Below are positions 11,332-25,496 of a stretch of 64,000 bases of DNA, piece by piece. Made by a program: the position numbers and the translations under genes. This stretch comes from Pachyseris speciosa (taxonomy: Eukaryota > Cnidaria > Anthozoa > Scleractinia > Pachyseridae): NCBI GenBank assembly GCA_016490735.1, contig JAEMWC010000021.1, forward strand, positions 1,488,501-1,552,500, given 5' to 3'. Each line of letters opens with the position of its first letter. Position 1 is the stretch's first letter. Below the pieces are notes generated by a model. That model had not been told where the DNA came from. It ran no database searches and saw only the letters and a program-made list of their open reading frames with translations.

Positions 11332-12685
11332 ATTTAGTGGTTACATTCCTTTGCGAAATTTGTTATTCTTGCGATATTTGCGATTTTTCGGCTAACAAAG
11401 TTTTTCTCGTTGGAGATGAAATCTTTGCTACATTTAAGATTTTTGCGAAATTTGTGGTTTTTCGAGGGCCCTATTTGCCTTTGTCGCTTTCTCCTTACAT
11501 TCCATTGCCAAATTTGTTATTCTTGCGATATTTTCGATTCTTGCTAACAAGGATTTTCTCCTTGCAAACAAATTCCTTGTTAGAATTGAGATTTGCTAAC
11601 AATATTTTTCAAAAGGCTCAAAATCCTGGAGAGACGAACCTAACAGCTGATCCTTTTCTGCAAAAAGCATGTTTAGAGGTTACCACGACGTTCGTTAAAA
11701 GTCACCGGAAAGGTCTTATGACGTCGAAAAAGAAAAGCTATCTTATTTCATGCATGGGAAATTCGCTTCTTAACGCTGCTACTGTTCAATTCTTTGGAAA
11801 CTTCAATGCGGAAGAAAAGAATAATATGTTAATTGAACTTGACTCATCAAAAGAGCTTCCAAAAGCTAATAAATTATAAGAGTGAGCTGGAGCTGATATT
11901 CAGTTTCAAAACGAATCCTCAATGTTTCCTCTTTTCGTTTGTTTTTAACGTTTCTCTGTGTTCCGAATACCCATTTGAAGCGATTTCCTGTCAGAGATTG
12001 GTCCGCAACGTCATCTCGGGAAGAGACTTTTATCTGTGTGTACTGTTTTAAACGAGTAACAAGGTTAAAACAAAAAGACAGCTCAACACGAGCTTATAAT
12101 CTGGACTTACCTAAAGGACTTGGCAACCCTGTAACAAATAGAAAAAGAGAGATTAAAGTATGCTATGGATAATAGTATCTAAAGTTGTCTTATTAAATAA
12201 GAAAGGGTGACTTAGAAAACCCAACGACACCGTCTCCTTCAAAAGCAAAACATAATACTGAGGCGTACTAAGATGCCTAGATATTCTTCACCTCGTGATG
12301 GTATTAACCATCCTACCAACATTACCCCCTAAACAACATGCTTATAAGAGTATAATGGAAATGATTTCTATGATTTAAACAAACCGCTGCCACTGACGGA
12401 TAGACATAGGGTTTGTGTTTCTGAATCTCTTAATCCCTTGAAAAAGTACTGAAGAAAGTAAGGTTCACTGGGTAAATGGTTCGACGAATCAACGAAACTG
12501 AGAGAAACGACGTCCCCGAGTGATCGCAACAATAACTCTTTAAAAGACAAGTATAGTAAATACACTGACAAAAATGTGCCCGCTATCATGACAACAATCA
12601 AGGGATCAAGGATCCCTCCGATAACAGCCTTGTAGTTGCAAATGGGTCGTCTTGAATAACCATATACTAAAACCACTACACCTTT

Positions 12686-12997
12686 TCAGCCGAACCAGCG
12701 CCAAACCATTGCTGGCTGCGTGATAGAGAACAACGCGTATAGGTGTTTAACGCCGTTGACCTTTAAATACTGTGGAAAATATCCTCTGCGAAATTGTGGA
12801 CCATTGTCACTGACAGAATGCACTGGCAATCCATATTTAGCCAATAGTTCCCGTAACGTGGCAGTGGTTACCCCTTCGCAGATGTCTTTTGCCGCATGAA
12901 GTTCATCTCTCCGCCTGGAAAGCGGGTGGGGGGAGGGGGGGCGATATCGTGTTGACGTGTTGTGATATAGCGGGAAAGGGTAAGTAAATTTGAGCAT
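12686..12997 (-). pseudogene. Ty3/gypsy integrase fragment, unit A4
   Basis: Near-identical to the A3 copy, exactly 1666 bp to the right. It has the same frameshift and truncation, so the damage came before the amplification. Confidence 0.75.
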
Positions 12998-14862
12998 ATT
13001 TAGTGGTTACATTCCTTTGCGAAATTTGTTATTCTTGCGATATTTGCGATTTTTCGGCTAACAAAGTTTTTCTCGTTGGAGATGAAATCTTTGCTACATT
13101 TAAGATTTTTGCGAAATTTGTGGTTTTTCGAGGGCCCTATTTGCCTTTGTCGCTTTCTCCTTACATTCCATTGCCAAATTTGTTATTCTTGCGATATTTT
13201 CGATTCTTGCTAACAAGGATTTTCTCCTTGCAAACAAATTCCTTGTTAGAATTGAGATTTGCTAACAATATTTTTCAAAAGGCTCAAAATCCTGGAGAGA
13301 CGAACCTAACAGCTGATCCTTTTCTGCAAAAAGCATGTTTAGAGGTTACCACGACGTTCGTTAAAAGTCACCGGAAAGGTCTTATGATGTCGAAAAAGAA
13401 AAGCTATCTTATTTCATGCATGGGAAATTCGCTTCTTAACGCTGCTACTGTTCAATTCTTTGGAAACTTCAATGCGGAAAAAAAGAATAATATGTTAATT
13501 GAACTTGACTCATCAAAAGAGCTTCCAAAAGCTAATAAATTATAAGAGTGAGCTGGAGCTGATATTCAGTTTCAAAACGAATCCTCAATGTTTCCTCTTT
13601 TCGTTTGTTTTTAACGTTTCTCTGTGTTCCGAATACCCATTTGAAGCGATTTCCTGTCAGAGATTGGTCCGCAACGTCATCTCGGGAAGAGACTTTTATC
13701 TGTGTGTACTGTTTTAAACGAGTAACAAGGTTAAAACAAAAAGACAGCTCAACACGAGCTTATAATCTGGACTTACCTAAAGGACTTGGCAACCCTGTAA
13801 CAAATAGAAAAAGAGAGATTAAAGTATGCTATGGATAATAGTATCTAAAGTTGTCTTATTAAATAAGAAAGGGTGACTTAGAAAACCCAACGACACCGTC
13901 TCCTTCAAAAGCAAAACATAATAGTGAGGCGTACTAAGATGCCTAGAAATTCTTCACCTCGTGATGGTATTAACCATCCTACCAACATTACCCCCTAAAC
14001 AACATGCCTATAAGAGTATAATGGTAATGATTTCTATGATTTAAACAAACCGCTGCCACTGAAAAATTGACATAGGGTTTGTGTTTCTGAATCTCTTAAT
14101 CCCTTGAGAAAGTCACTGAAGAAAGCAAGGTCCACTGGGGTAAATGGTTCGACGAATCAACGAAACTGAGAGAAACGACGTTCCCGAGTGATCGCAACAA
14201 TAACTCTTTCAAAGACAAGTATAGTAAAAACACTGACAAAAATGAGACAAAAAAGACAGCTCTACACGAACTTATAATCTGGACTTACACAAATATCTTG
14301 CCAAAACTGTAACAAATAGAAAAAGAGAGGTTAAAGTATGCTATGGATAATAGTATCTAAAGTTGTCTTATTAAATAAGAAAGGGTGACTTAGAAAACTC
14401 AACGACACCGTCTCCTTCAAAAGCAAAACATAATACTGAGGCATACTAAAATGCCTAGAAATTCTTCGTCTCGTGATGGTATTAACCATCCTACCAACAT
14501 TACCCCCTAAACAACATGCTTATAAGAGTATAATGGAAATGATTTCTATGATTTAAACAAACCGCTGCAACTGGCGGATAGACATAGGGTTTTGTTTCTG
14601 AATCTCTTAATCCCTTGAAAAAGTACTGAAGAAAGTAAGGTTCACTGGGTAAATGGTTCGACGAATCAACGAAACTGAGAGAAACGACGTCCCCGAGTGA
14701 TCGCAACAATAACTCTTTAAAAGACAAGTATAGTAAATACACTGACAAAAATGTGCCCGCTATCATGACAACAATCAAGGGATCAAGGATCCCTCCGATA
14801 ACAGCCTTGTAGTTGCAAATGGGTCGTCTTGAATAACCATATACTAAAACCACTACACCTTT

Positions 14863-15165
14863 TCAGCCGAACCAGCGCCAAACCATTGCTGGCTGCGTGA
14901 TAGAGAACAACGCGTATAGGTGTTTAACGCCATTGACCTTTAAATACTATGGAAAATATCCTCTGCGAAATTGTGGACCATTGTCACTGACAGAATGCAC
15001 TGGCAATCCATATTTAGCCAATAGTTCCCGTAACGTGGCTATGGTTACCCCTTCGCAGATGTCTTTTGCCGCAAGAAGTTCATCTCTCCGCCTGGAAAGG
15101 GGGTATCGGGCAGGGATGGGGGGGGGGGGCGATATCGTGTTGACGTGTTGAGATATAGCGGGAAA
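14863..15165 (-). pseudogene. Ty3/gypsy integrase fragment, unit A5
   Basis: The DNA matches the A3 copy, including the SDNGPQF codons, but extra changes near the poly-G tract (15118-15129) shorten the frame. Confidence 0.65.
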
Positions 15166-17567
15166 GGGTAAGTAAATTTGAGCATATTTAGTGGTTACAT
15201 TCCTTTGCGAAATTTGTTATTCTTGCGATATTTGCGATTTTTCGGCTAACAAAGTTTTTCTCGTTGCAGATAAAATCTTTCTTACTTTTGACATTTTTGC
15301 GAAATTTGTGGTTTTTCGAGGGCCCTATTTGCCTTTGTCGCTTTCTCCTTACATTCCATTACGAAATTTGTTATTCTTGCGATATTTGCGATTCTTGCTA
15401 ACAAGGATTTTCTCCTTGCAAACAAATTCTTTGTTAAAATGGTTAAAAAGATTTGCTAACTATTTTTTTTCTAAGGCTCGCAATCCTGGAGAGACGAACC
15501 TAATAGCAGATCGTTTTCACAAAAAGCATGTTTAGAGGTTACTACGACGTTCGTTAAAAGTCACCGGAAAGGTGTTATGACGTTGAAACAGAAAAGCAAT
15601 CTTAATTTCATGCATGGGCGATAAGTCTCTCAATGCTGCTACTGTTCAATTGTTTGGAAACTTCAATGCGGAAAAAAGAATAATATGTTAATTGAACTTG
15701 ACTCATCAAAAGAGCTTCCAAAAGCTAATAAATTATAAGAGTGAGCTGGAGCTGATATTCAGTTTCAAAGCGAATCCTCAATGTTTCCTCTTTTCGTTTG
15801 TTTTTAACGTTTCTCTGTGTTCCGAATACCCATTTGAAGCGATTTCCTGTCAGAGATTGGTCCGCAACGTCATCTCGGGAAGAGACTTTTATCTGTGTGT
15901 ACTGTTTTAAACGAGTAACAAGGTTAAAACAAAAAGACAGCTCTACAGGAGCTTATAATCTGGACTTACCAAAAAAACTTGGCGAAACTGTAATAAATAG
16001 AAAAAGAGAGGTTAAAGTATGCTATGGATAATAGTATCTAAAGTTGTCTTATTAAATAAGAAAGGGTGACTTAGAAAACCCAACGACACCGTCTCCTTCA
16101 AAAGCAAAACATAATAGTGAGGCATACTAAGATGCCTAGAAATTCTTCACCTCGTGATGGTATTAACCATCCTACCAACATTACCCCCTAAACAACATGC
16201 CTATAAGAGTATAATGGAAATGATTTCTATGATTTAAACAAACCGCTGCCACTGAAAAATTGACATAGGGTTTGTGTTTCTGAATCTCTTAATCCCTTGA
16301 GAAAGTCACTGAAGAAAGCAAGGTCCACTGGGGTAAATGGTTCGACGAATCAACGAAACTGAGAGAAACGACGTTCCCGAGTGATCGCAACAATAACTCT
16401 TTCAAAGACAAGTATAGTAAAAACACTGACAAAAATGAGACAAAAAAGACAGCTCTACACGAACTTATAATCTGGACTTACTCAAAGCTCTTTCTAACCC
16501 TGTAAAAAATAGAAAAAGAGAGGTTAAAGTATGCTATGGATAATAGTATCTAAAGTTGTCTTATTAAATAAGAAAGGGTGACTTAGAAAACTCAACGACA
16601 CCGTCTCCTTCAAAAGGAAAACATAATAGTGAGGCATACTAAGATGCCTAGAAATTCTTCACCTCGTGATGGTATTAACCATCCTACCAACATTACCCCC
16701 TAAACAACATGCTTATAAGAGTATAATGGAAATGATTTCTATGATTTAAACAAACCGCTGCCACTGAAAAATTGACATAGGGTTTGTGTTTCTGAATCTC
16801 TTAATCCCTTGAGAAAGTACTGAAGAAAGCAAGGTCCACTGGGGTAAATGGTTCGACGAATCAACGAAACTGAGAGAAACGACGTTCCCGAGTGATCGCA
16901 ACAATAACTCTTTCAAAGACAAGTATAGTAAAAACACTGACAAAAATGAGACAAAAAAGACAGCTCTACACGAACTTATAATCTGGACTTACTCAAAGCT
17001 CTTTCCAACCCTGTAAAAAATAGAAAAAGAGAGGTTAAAGTATGCTATGGATAATAGTATCTAAAGTTGTCTTATTAAATAAGAAAGGGTGACTTAGAAA
17101 ACTCAACGACACCGTCTCCTTCAAAAGCAAAACATAATACTGAGGCGTACTAAGATGCCTAGATATTCTTCACCTCGTGATGGTATTAACCATCCTACCA
17201 ACATTACCCCCTAAACAACATGCTTATAAGAGTATAATGGAAATGATTTCTATGATTTAAACAAACCGCTGCCACTGACGGATAGACATAGGGTTTGTGT
17301 TTCTGAATCTCTTAATCCCTTGAAAAAGTACTGAAGAAAGTAAGGTTCACTGGGTAAATGGTTCGACGAATCAACGAAACTGAGAGAAACGACGTCCCCG
17401 AGTGATCGCAACAATAACTCTTTAAAAGACAAGTATAGTAAATACACTGACAAAAATGTGCCCGCTATCATGACAACAATCAAGGGATCAAGGATCCCTC
17501 CGATAACAGCCTTGTAGTTGCAAATGGGTCGTCTTGAATAACCATATACTAAAACCACTACACCTTT

Positions 17568-17875
17568 TCAGCCGAACCAGCGCCAAACCATTGCTGGCTG
17601 CGTGATAGAGAACAACGCGTATAGGTGTTTAACGCCATTGACCTTTAAATACTGTGGAAAATATCCTCTGCGAAATTGTGGACCATTGTCACTGACAGAA
17701 TGCACTGGCAATCCATATTTAGCCAATAGTTCCCGTAACGTGGCAGTGGTTACCCCTTCGCAGATGTCTTTTGCCGCAAGAAGTTGATCTCTCCGCCTGG
17801 AAAGGGGGTATCGGGGAGGAATGGGGGGGGGGGGGGGGGCGATATCGTGTTGACGTGTTGAGATATAGCGGGAAA
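17568..17875 (-). pseudogene. Ty3/gypsy integrase fragment, unit A6
   Basis: Sixth copy, same borders. It carries an expanded run of G (about 17824-17839) upstream of the integrase frame. Confidence 0.65.
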
Positions 17876-18780
17876 GGTTAAGTAAATTTGAGCATATTTA
17901 GTGGTTACATTCCTTTGCGAAATTTGTTATTCTTGCGATATTTGCGATTTTTCGGCTATCAAAGTTTTTCTCGTTGCAGATAAAATCTTTCTTACTTTTG
18001 ACATTTTTGCGAAATTTGTGGTTTTTCGAGGGCCCTCTTTGCCTTTGTCGCTTTCTCCTTACATTCCATTACGAAATTTGTTATTCTTGCGATATTTGCG
18101 ATTCTTGCTAACAAGGATTTTCTCCTTGCAAACAAATTCTTTGTTAAAATGGTTAAAAAGATTTGCTAACTATTTTTTTCTAAGGCTCGCAATCCTGGAG
18201 AGACGAACCTAACAGCAGATCGTTTTCACAAAAAGCATGTTTAGAGGTTACCACGACGTTCGTTAAAAGTCACCGGAAAGGTGTTATGACGTTGAAACAG
18301 AAAAGCAATCTTAATTTCATGCATGGGCAATACGTCTCTCAATGCTGCTACTGTTCAATTGTTTGGAAACTTCAATGCGGAAAAAAGAATAATATGTTAA
18401 TTGAACTTGACTCATCAAAAGAGCTTCCAAAAGCTAATAAATTATAAGAGTGAGCTGGAGCTGATATTCAGTTTCAAAACGAATCCTCAATGTTTCCTCT
18501 TTTCGTTTGTTTTTAACGTTTCTCTGTGTTCCGAATGCCCATTTGAAGCGATTTCCTGTCAGAGATTGGTCCGCAACGTCATCTCGGGAAGACCCTTTTA
18601 TCTGTGTGTACTGTTTTAAACGAGTAACAAGGTTAAAACAAAAAGACAGCTCTACACGAGCTTATAATCTGGACTTACCTAAAGGACTTGGCAACCCTGT
18701 AACAAATAGAAAAAGAGAGGTTAAAGTATGCTATGGATAATAGTATCTAAAGTTGTCTTATTAAATAAGAAAGGGTGACT

Positions 18781-19075
18781 TACCGTGCGGAAGGTCGCGG
18801 GTTCGAACCCCGGCCGGACCAACACTCAGGGTCTTTAAATAATTGAGGAGAAAGTGCTGCCTTTGTAATGACATCTGCAAATGGTTAGACTTTCTAGTCT
18901 TCTCGGATAAGGACGATAATCCGTAGGCCCCGTGTCACAACTCTTCATTACTGATTCTGTGGGACGTTAAAGAACCCACGCACTGTTCGAAAAGAGTAGG
19001 GGGTGTAGTTCCCGGTGTGGTGGTCTAGCTCTACTTGAATGTGGTTATGGGAGGGTTTGCAGTTACGGGCTGTAT
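18781..19075 (+). mobile_element. tRNA-derived SINE (5'-truncated tRNA head)
   Basis: Starts with the 3' half of a tRNA including a perfect B box (GGTTCGAACCCC, then GGCCGGACC), followed by a body with GTGGGACGTTAAAGAACCCA and GAAAAGAGTAGGGGGTGTAG. I recognise this body as a common coral/anemone SINE type. It marks the A-to-B border of the second super-repeat. Confidence 0.75.
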
Positions 19076-22000
19076 GTTAACTATCAACCGTCGAAGACTA
19101 GTCATTAACTTTACCTCCATATAAAATAATAGTAAATAAATAAACTCTCACGTTAACCGGTTCATGAACTGTGATAGGAATATAAGCTGTCTACAATCAA
19201 TGTTACAGTGTACCTCGTGATTCTAATTAAATATTTGGATACTTCTTCTTACTGATTTTAATTTACTTGGTCTCGCCGTTTCCACTTGGGATTTAAGAAT
19301 TAAAAAGACTATTACAAATCACAAGACAACTGTAACGTTATTACTCCTATCTAACGGCAGGCAACAGAACACAGTTTTCACTCAAGTACTTAAGTAGCTA
19401 GGCTACAAGTGCAGCAGTGAGGGAGTAAGCGAAGAAGTTAAGGCTGACAAGGGAAAATAACTCACCAAATCAACGAAGATCAATGAGCGAGTGTAACGGT
19501 AACCACAACTCAAGGAAAGAGACGATAAGAGTAACTGAAATGATTTCAATTGATTTAAAGAAATCGCTGCAACTGACGGCTATACATAGGGTTAGTGTTT
19601 CTGAATCCCTTAATCCCTTGAGAAAGTTTTTATAAAGTTATGGTTGGCTAGGGAAAAGGGTTCACCGAATCAACGAAAGAGAAATGACGATGGAGAGTGT
19701 ACGCAATCATAACTCGGAAAGAAAAAACTAAAGTCAAAGAAACATTTAAAGAAATCAGACGGCTATTAATGACAAGACGTCAGACAAAGTCAGAACTACG
19801 AAGCGAACGAAGACGCATTTATGGCTGACTCACTGTCGACAAGAGCTGGCTTCACTAATCAATATTCATCAACTGTTCCCACCGCGAGCTACATTATACG
19901 CTAGCCTCAACCAAGCGATCGATCACTAAAGAAATAAAAGCTGTTTTTATGACTAAAAGTCACGAAATTAAAAACGCACTGACTAAGCGCCAATTTTAAT
20001 GTACCTAAAACATTGCTCGAGGCATTAAAATTAAAGCCTATATACGCGCTCTTTTATCGCCTGCCTCTTAAAGGACATGCGTACACCACCGAACCAGGTT
20101 GAAACAAATTGAAAGGCATCTCTTCACGAGCTCATAATCTGGGCTTACCTTCTGGTCGTTTTTCCTCCCCTGTAAGAAATACAAAATAGACAGGTTAAAG
20201 TCCCCAGCGGCACTATAGGAATTACTTCAACTGACGCATAGACATAGGGTTAGTGTTTCTGAATCTCTTCATCCCTTGAGAAAGTAAGTAAAGCAGTTAA
20301 GGTTGCCTAGGGAAAAAGGTTCCACGAATCAACGAAAGAGAAACGACGGCCGAGAGCGTTCGCAGCCATAATTCGGAAAGAGACAAGTATACTAACAGAA
20401 CTACCAAAAATGTGACCACTATAAGACGTTTAAGTCCAGATACAACTTACTTGATAGTTCTAAAGTATTTTCCATGTTATTGTTCAAACTAGGTGTCTTG
20501 TCTCGCTCTTGTGAAACTTCAAGAAATGAAATCCTTCCTCAATATAACTTTTAATACATAAGTGGGCTAATTGTTTCGAGGCGCTAGAATAGTTCATTGC
20601 GAGTAGCTCCCGCGCAAGACTGTTCAGTCGACTACTGCAGCAACATTGTCCAGTAAGGTCAAAATAAAGTGACGTGACGTCAAACTACAAAGTGTGCAAA
20701 GACGCATTTATGACTGAATCACTGTCGACTAGACCGGGCTTCACTAATCAATATTCATCAACTGTGCCCACTACGAACTACATTATACTCTAATCTCAAC
20801 CGAGCGACCGATCACTAAAGAAATTAAAGCTGTCTTTATGATTAAAAAGTCAAGAAAAACGAAACTAAAAACCAATACCTAAAAAAGTACTTCCTCACAA
20901 TCTGAAAAAACTTATAACAAGAATTTTCGTGACAGTACCCCTTAATGGCGTTAATTTTAAACCTTACATGTACACGCTCTCTAATCGCGTACCTATTAAA
21001 AGACATGCTTATACTACTAACAAGGTTTTAACAAATTACGACCTTACAATCTGGGCTTACCTTCACGTTTTTCCATCTCTGTAAGAACATGAAAATGAGA
21101 GGTTAAAGTTTGTTACGGATATTAGTACCGAAAGTTGTCTTATTGAATTAAGAAGGGTGAATCAGTAGACATCAAAGTAATCGTCACCCTCAAAAACAAA
21201 AAATATAATACCGAGCCATAACTATTAAGATGCCTAGAAATTCAAGAAGAAGAAGTTTAAGCGCATAGACAACTCATATAATAGTTCTAAGAGATTTCCA
21301 CGTTATTGTTCAAACTGGGTGTCTTTTCTCGCTCTTGTGAAATTTCAAGACATAAAATCATTCCTCAATATAACTTTTAATACAGAAGTGGGCTAATTGT
21401 TTCGAGGCGCTATAACAGTTCATTGCGAGTAGCTCCCGCGCAAGACTAGTGTTCAGTCGACTACTGCAGCAACATTGTCCAGTAAGATCAAAATAAAGTG
21501 ACGTGACGTCAAACTACAAAGCGTGCAAAGACACATTTATGGCTGAATCACTGTCGACTAGACTGGGATTCACTAATCAATATTCATCAACTGTACCCAC
21601 TACGAACTACATTATACTCTAATCTCAACCGAGCGACCGATCACTAAACAAATAAAAGCTGTCTTAATGACTAAAAGTCAAGAAATTAAAAACACACTGA
21701 CTAAGCGTCAATACGTACCTAAAACGCTGCTCGAGGCGTTAAAATTAAAGCCTTAAAATACACACTCTTTTATCGCGCACCTATTAAAAGACATGCTTAC
21801 ATCACTAACCAGGTTGAAACAAATTGAAAGGCATCTCTTCACGAGCTTTTAATCTGGGCTTACCGTTTTGCCGTTTTTCCTCCTCTGTAAGAAATACAAA
21901 ATAGACAGGTTAAAGTCCCTAGCGGCACTATCTTGAAGTCCCTATTAACCATCTCCGAAACAAAATACCCCCTAAACAACATGCTTACAAGAGGAATTAA

Positions 22001-25000
22001 AATTATTTCTATTGATTTAAAGAAATTGCTTCAACTGACGCATAGACACAGGGTTAGTTTTTCTGAATCTATTCATCCCTTGAGAAAGTAAGTAAAGCAG
22101 TTAAGGTTGGCTCAAGAAAAAGGTTCGCCAAATCAACGAAAGAGAACGAATGACCGAGAGCGTTCGCAGCCATAATTTGGAAAGAGGCAAGTATACTAAC
22201 AGAACTACCAAAAATGTGACCGCTAGAAGACGTTTAAGCCCAGATACAACTCATTTAATAGTTCTAAAGTATTTTCCATGTTATTGTTCAAACTGGGTGT
22301 CTTGTCTCGCTCTTGTGACACTTCAAGACATGAAATCCTTCCTCAAGATAACCTTTAATACATAAGTCGGGTAATTGTTTCGAGGCGCTATAACAGTTCA
22401 TTACGAGAAGCTCTTGTCCATGAGTTCGACTACTGAAGAATCATTATCCAGTAAGATCAAAATAAAGTGACATGAAGTCAGAACTACGAAGCGAACGAAG
22501 ACGTATTTATGGATAACTCACTGTCGACCAGACAGGAGTACCCAACGACCTTTTCTGAGAATTTTTATCGTACGATGTACTAAACACTAGCTGAGGTCCC
22601 CCTGTCAATCTTCGTTAATATTTAACTTTCGTGGCAAAAAAATAACCGCTCTTCAATGCCAGCGAGCAAAACTTTAGAGGAATAAAATCCCAGCCAGCTA
22701 CGAGCGTGTCGTTTCTCAACGAGCCAGCAAAGTTGAAAATGCTACAAACACGAAATGCCAGCCAGCACGGGTGGAATCTTTCCAGTTTGCCAGCCAGCAG
22801 TCCCGTAAGGAAGAAAAATACCCAGCCAGCTAAGTATTGATTTTAACTTGATTTTTGGGCAAAATATGTCGAATGGTTTATTTCGATTGTCAGATCGTTC
22901 CCAAGACGGGCAGTAGGCTTGTATCTGTATCCCGTGTTGTTTACTTTTAGTTTTTTCCCCGAAGTCCTATCTTCTCGCAGATAAAAATCCACAAAAAATA
23001 CGAAGCCAACTGACAGCACGTGCCATTCAATACGTTGAGACTCTTGAAAGTTGCTTTACGAGCTCAAGGACAGTTTGTTTTTCATTAACTTTATTTTCAA
23101 TCTCACGCAGATAAAAGTGCGCCCTCAGTACTCTCAGCCAGCATGAAAACTGAAATAAGACAGCTGCCAGAAATAACGTCTTTTGATTCCTGTCAGCCAG
23201 TAAGACTTATTACGGACACAAATTCTAGCAAGATTTCGTTAAAATAACACTGCCAGCAAGATTTTTATTTCAGCAAACATTTTGCCAGCCAGCCCAAAAT
23301 CGGCCTCCAGAGCGGTTATTTTGCACATATCGGCTCCATCGAGCACTCCTGACCAGAGCTGGCTTCACTAATCAATATTCATCAACTTTTCCCACCGCGA
23401 GCTACATTATACGCTACCTTCAACCAAGCGGTCGATCAATAAAGAAACAAAAGCTGTCTTTATGACTAAAGGTCAAGAAATTAAAAACGCACTGACTAAG
23501 CGCCAATACTTACCTAAAATGTTGCTCGAAGTGTTAAAATTAAAGCCTGTATACACGCTATTTTATCGCGCACCTATCAAAAGACATGCTTACAGCACTA
23601 ACCAGGTTGAAACAAATCGAAAGGCATCACTTCACGAGCTTATAACCTGGGCTTACCTCTTCGTCGTTTTCCCTCCTCTGTAAGAAATACAAAATAGACA
23701 GGTTAAAGTCCGAAGCGCCACTATCTTAAAGTCCCTATCAACCATCTCCGCAACATAATCCCCCTAAACAACATGCTTAGAAGAGGAATTAAAATTATTT
23801 CTATTGATTTAAAGAAATTGCTTCAACTGACGCATAGACATAGGGTTAGTGTTTCTGAATCTCTTCATCCCTTGAGAAAGTAAGTGAAGCAGTTAAGGTT
23901 GGCTCGGGAAAAAGATTCGCCGAATCAACGAAAGCACCGAGAGCGTTCGCAGCCATAATTGGGAAAGAGACAAGTATACTAACAGAACTACCAAAAATGT
24001 GACCGCTAGAAGACGTTTAATCGCAGATACAACTCACTTAATAGCTCTAAAGTATTTTCCATGTTATTGTTCAAACTGGGTGTCTTGTCTCGCTCTTGTG
24101 AAATTTCAAGGCATGAAATCCTTCCTCAATATAACTTTTAATACATAAGTGGGCTAATTATTTCGAGGCGCTATAACAGTTTATTGCGAGTAGCTCCTGC
24201 GCAAGACTGTTCAGTCGACTACTGCAGCAACATTGTCCAGTAAGATCAAAATTAAGTGACGTGACGTCAAACTTCAAAGCGTGTAAAGACACATTTATGG
24301 CTGAATCACTGTCGACTAAACCGGGCTTCACTAATCAATATTCATCAACTGTGCCCACTACGAACTACATTATACTCTAATCTCAACCGAGCGACCGATC
24401 ACTAAACAATTAAAGCTGTCTTTATGACTAAAAGTCAAGAAATTAAAAACACACTGACTAAGCGTCAATACGTACCTAAAACGCTGCTCGAGGCGTAAAA
24501 ATTAAAGCCTATATACACGCTCTTTTATCGTGCACCTATTAAAAGACATGCTTACACCACTAACCAGGTTGAAACAAATCGAAAGGCATCTCTTCACGAG
24601 CTTTTAATCTGGGCTTACCGTTTTGCCGTTTTTCCTCCTCTGTAAGAAATACAAAATAGACAGGTTAAAGTCCGTAGCGGCACTTTCTTAAAGTCACTGT
24701 TAACCATCTCCGAAACAAAATACCCCCTAAACAACATGCTTAAAAGAGGAATTAAAATGATTTCTTTGATTTAAAGAAATTGCTTCATTCGACTCATAGA
24801 CATAGGGTTAGTTTTTCTGAATCTCTTCATCCCTTGAGAAAGTAAGTAAAGCAGTTAAGGTTGGCTCGGGAAAATGTTCGCCGAATCAACGAAAGAGAAA
24901 CGACGACGGAGAGCGTTCGCAGCCATAATTCGGAAAGAGACAAGTATACTGACAGAACTACCAAAAATGTGACCGCTATAACACGTTTAAGCCAGATACA

Positions 25001-25496
25001 ACTCACTTAATAGTTCTAAAGTATTTTCCATGTTATTGTTCAAACTGGGTGTCTTGTCTCGCTCTTGTAAAATTTCAAGACATGAAATCCTTCTTCAATT
25101 TAACTTTTAATACATAAGTGGGCTAATCGTTTCTAGGCACTATAACAGTTCATTGCGAGTAGCTCCCGCGCAAGACTGCTCACTCGACTAGTGCAGCAAC
25201 ATTGTCTAGTAAGATCAAAATAAAGTGACGTGACGTCAAACTACAAAGTGTGCAAAGACGCATTTATGACTGAATCACTGTCGACTAGACCGGGCTTCAC
25301 TAATCAATATTCATCAACTGTGCCCACCACGAACTACATTATACTCTTACATCAACCGAGCGACCGATCACTAAAGAAATTAAAGCTGTCTTTATGACTT
25401 AAAAGTCAAGAAAAACGAAACTAAAAGCCAATACCTAAAAAAGTACTTCTCACAATCTGAACAAACTTATAACAGGAATGGTCGTGACAGTAACCC
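19076..25496. repeat. Repeat family B, right block (five units)
   Basis: The CTTGTCTCGCTC marker lies near 20497, 21323, 22301, 24084 and 25053. Spacings are 826, 978, 958 (after removing an 825-bp insertion) and 969 bp. Several units keep a 60-75-codon frame at the same place (for example 22150-22365 and, on the left, 7152-7340), but the protein drifts freely and has stops in other units, so I do not call a gene. Confidence 0.85.
22533..23351. mobile_element. 819-bp non-autonomous TIR element, 6-bp target duplication
   Basis: Begins CAGGAGTACC and ends AGCACTCCTG (inverted CAGGAGTGCT), flanked by ACCAGA at 22527-22532 and 23352-23357. Paralogous B units show the empty site (GTCGACCAGAG-type). 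The inside is rich in CCAGCCAGC and has no transposase. A 6-bp duplication with CAGG ends might fit a hAT-like group; this is not proven. Confidence 0.85.

Larger units (their letters stand above)
10532..18780. repeat. Repeat family A, right block (four units with nested 512-bp expansion)
   Basis: Unit markers lie at 11685, 13351, 15544 and 18253, giving spacings of 1666, 2193 and 2709 bp. The growth comes from extra copies of a roughly 512-bp sub-repeat (TTTCTGA marker at 14084 and 14595; 16277, 16789 and 17300). 11337-11879 and 13003-13545 are almost identical. The last unit is cut at 18780 by a SINE. No host gene seen. Confidence 0.9.

Noticed and set aside
11337..11879. 180-codon frame repeated at 13003-13545
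   Set aside because: It recurs only because the 1666-bp unit is duplicated. Other A units break it, its AT-rich FLRYF-type repeats look like non-coding DNA, and no domain is visible.
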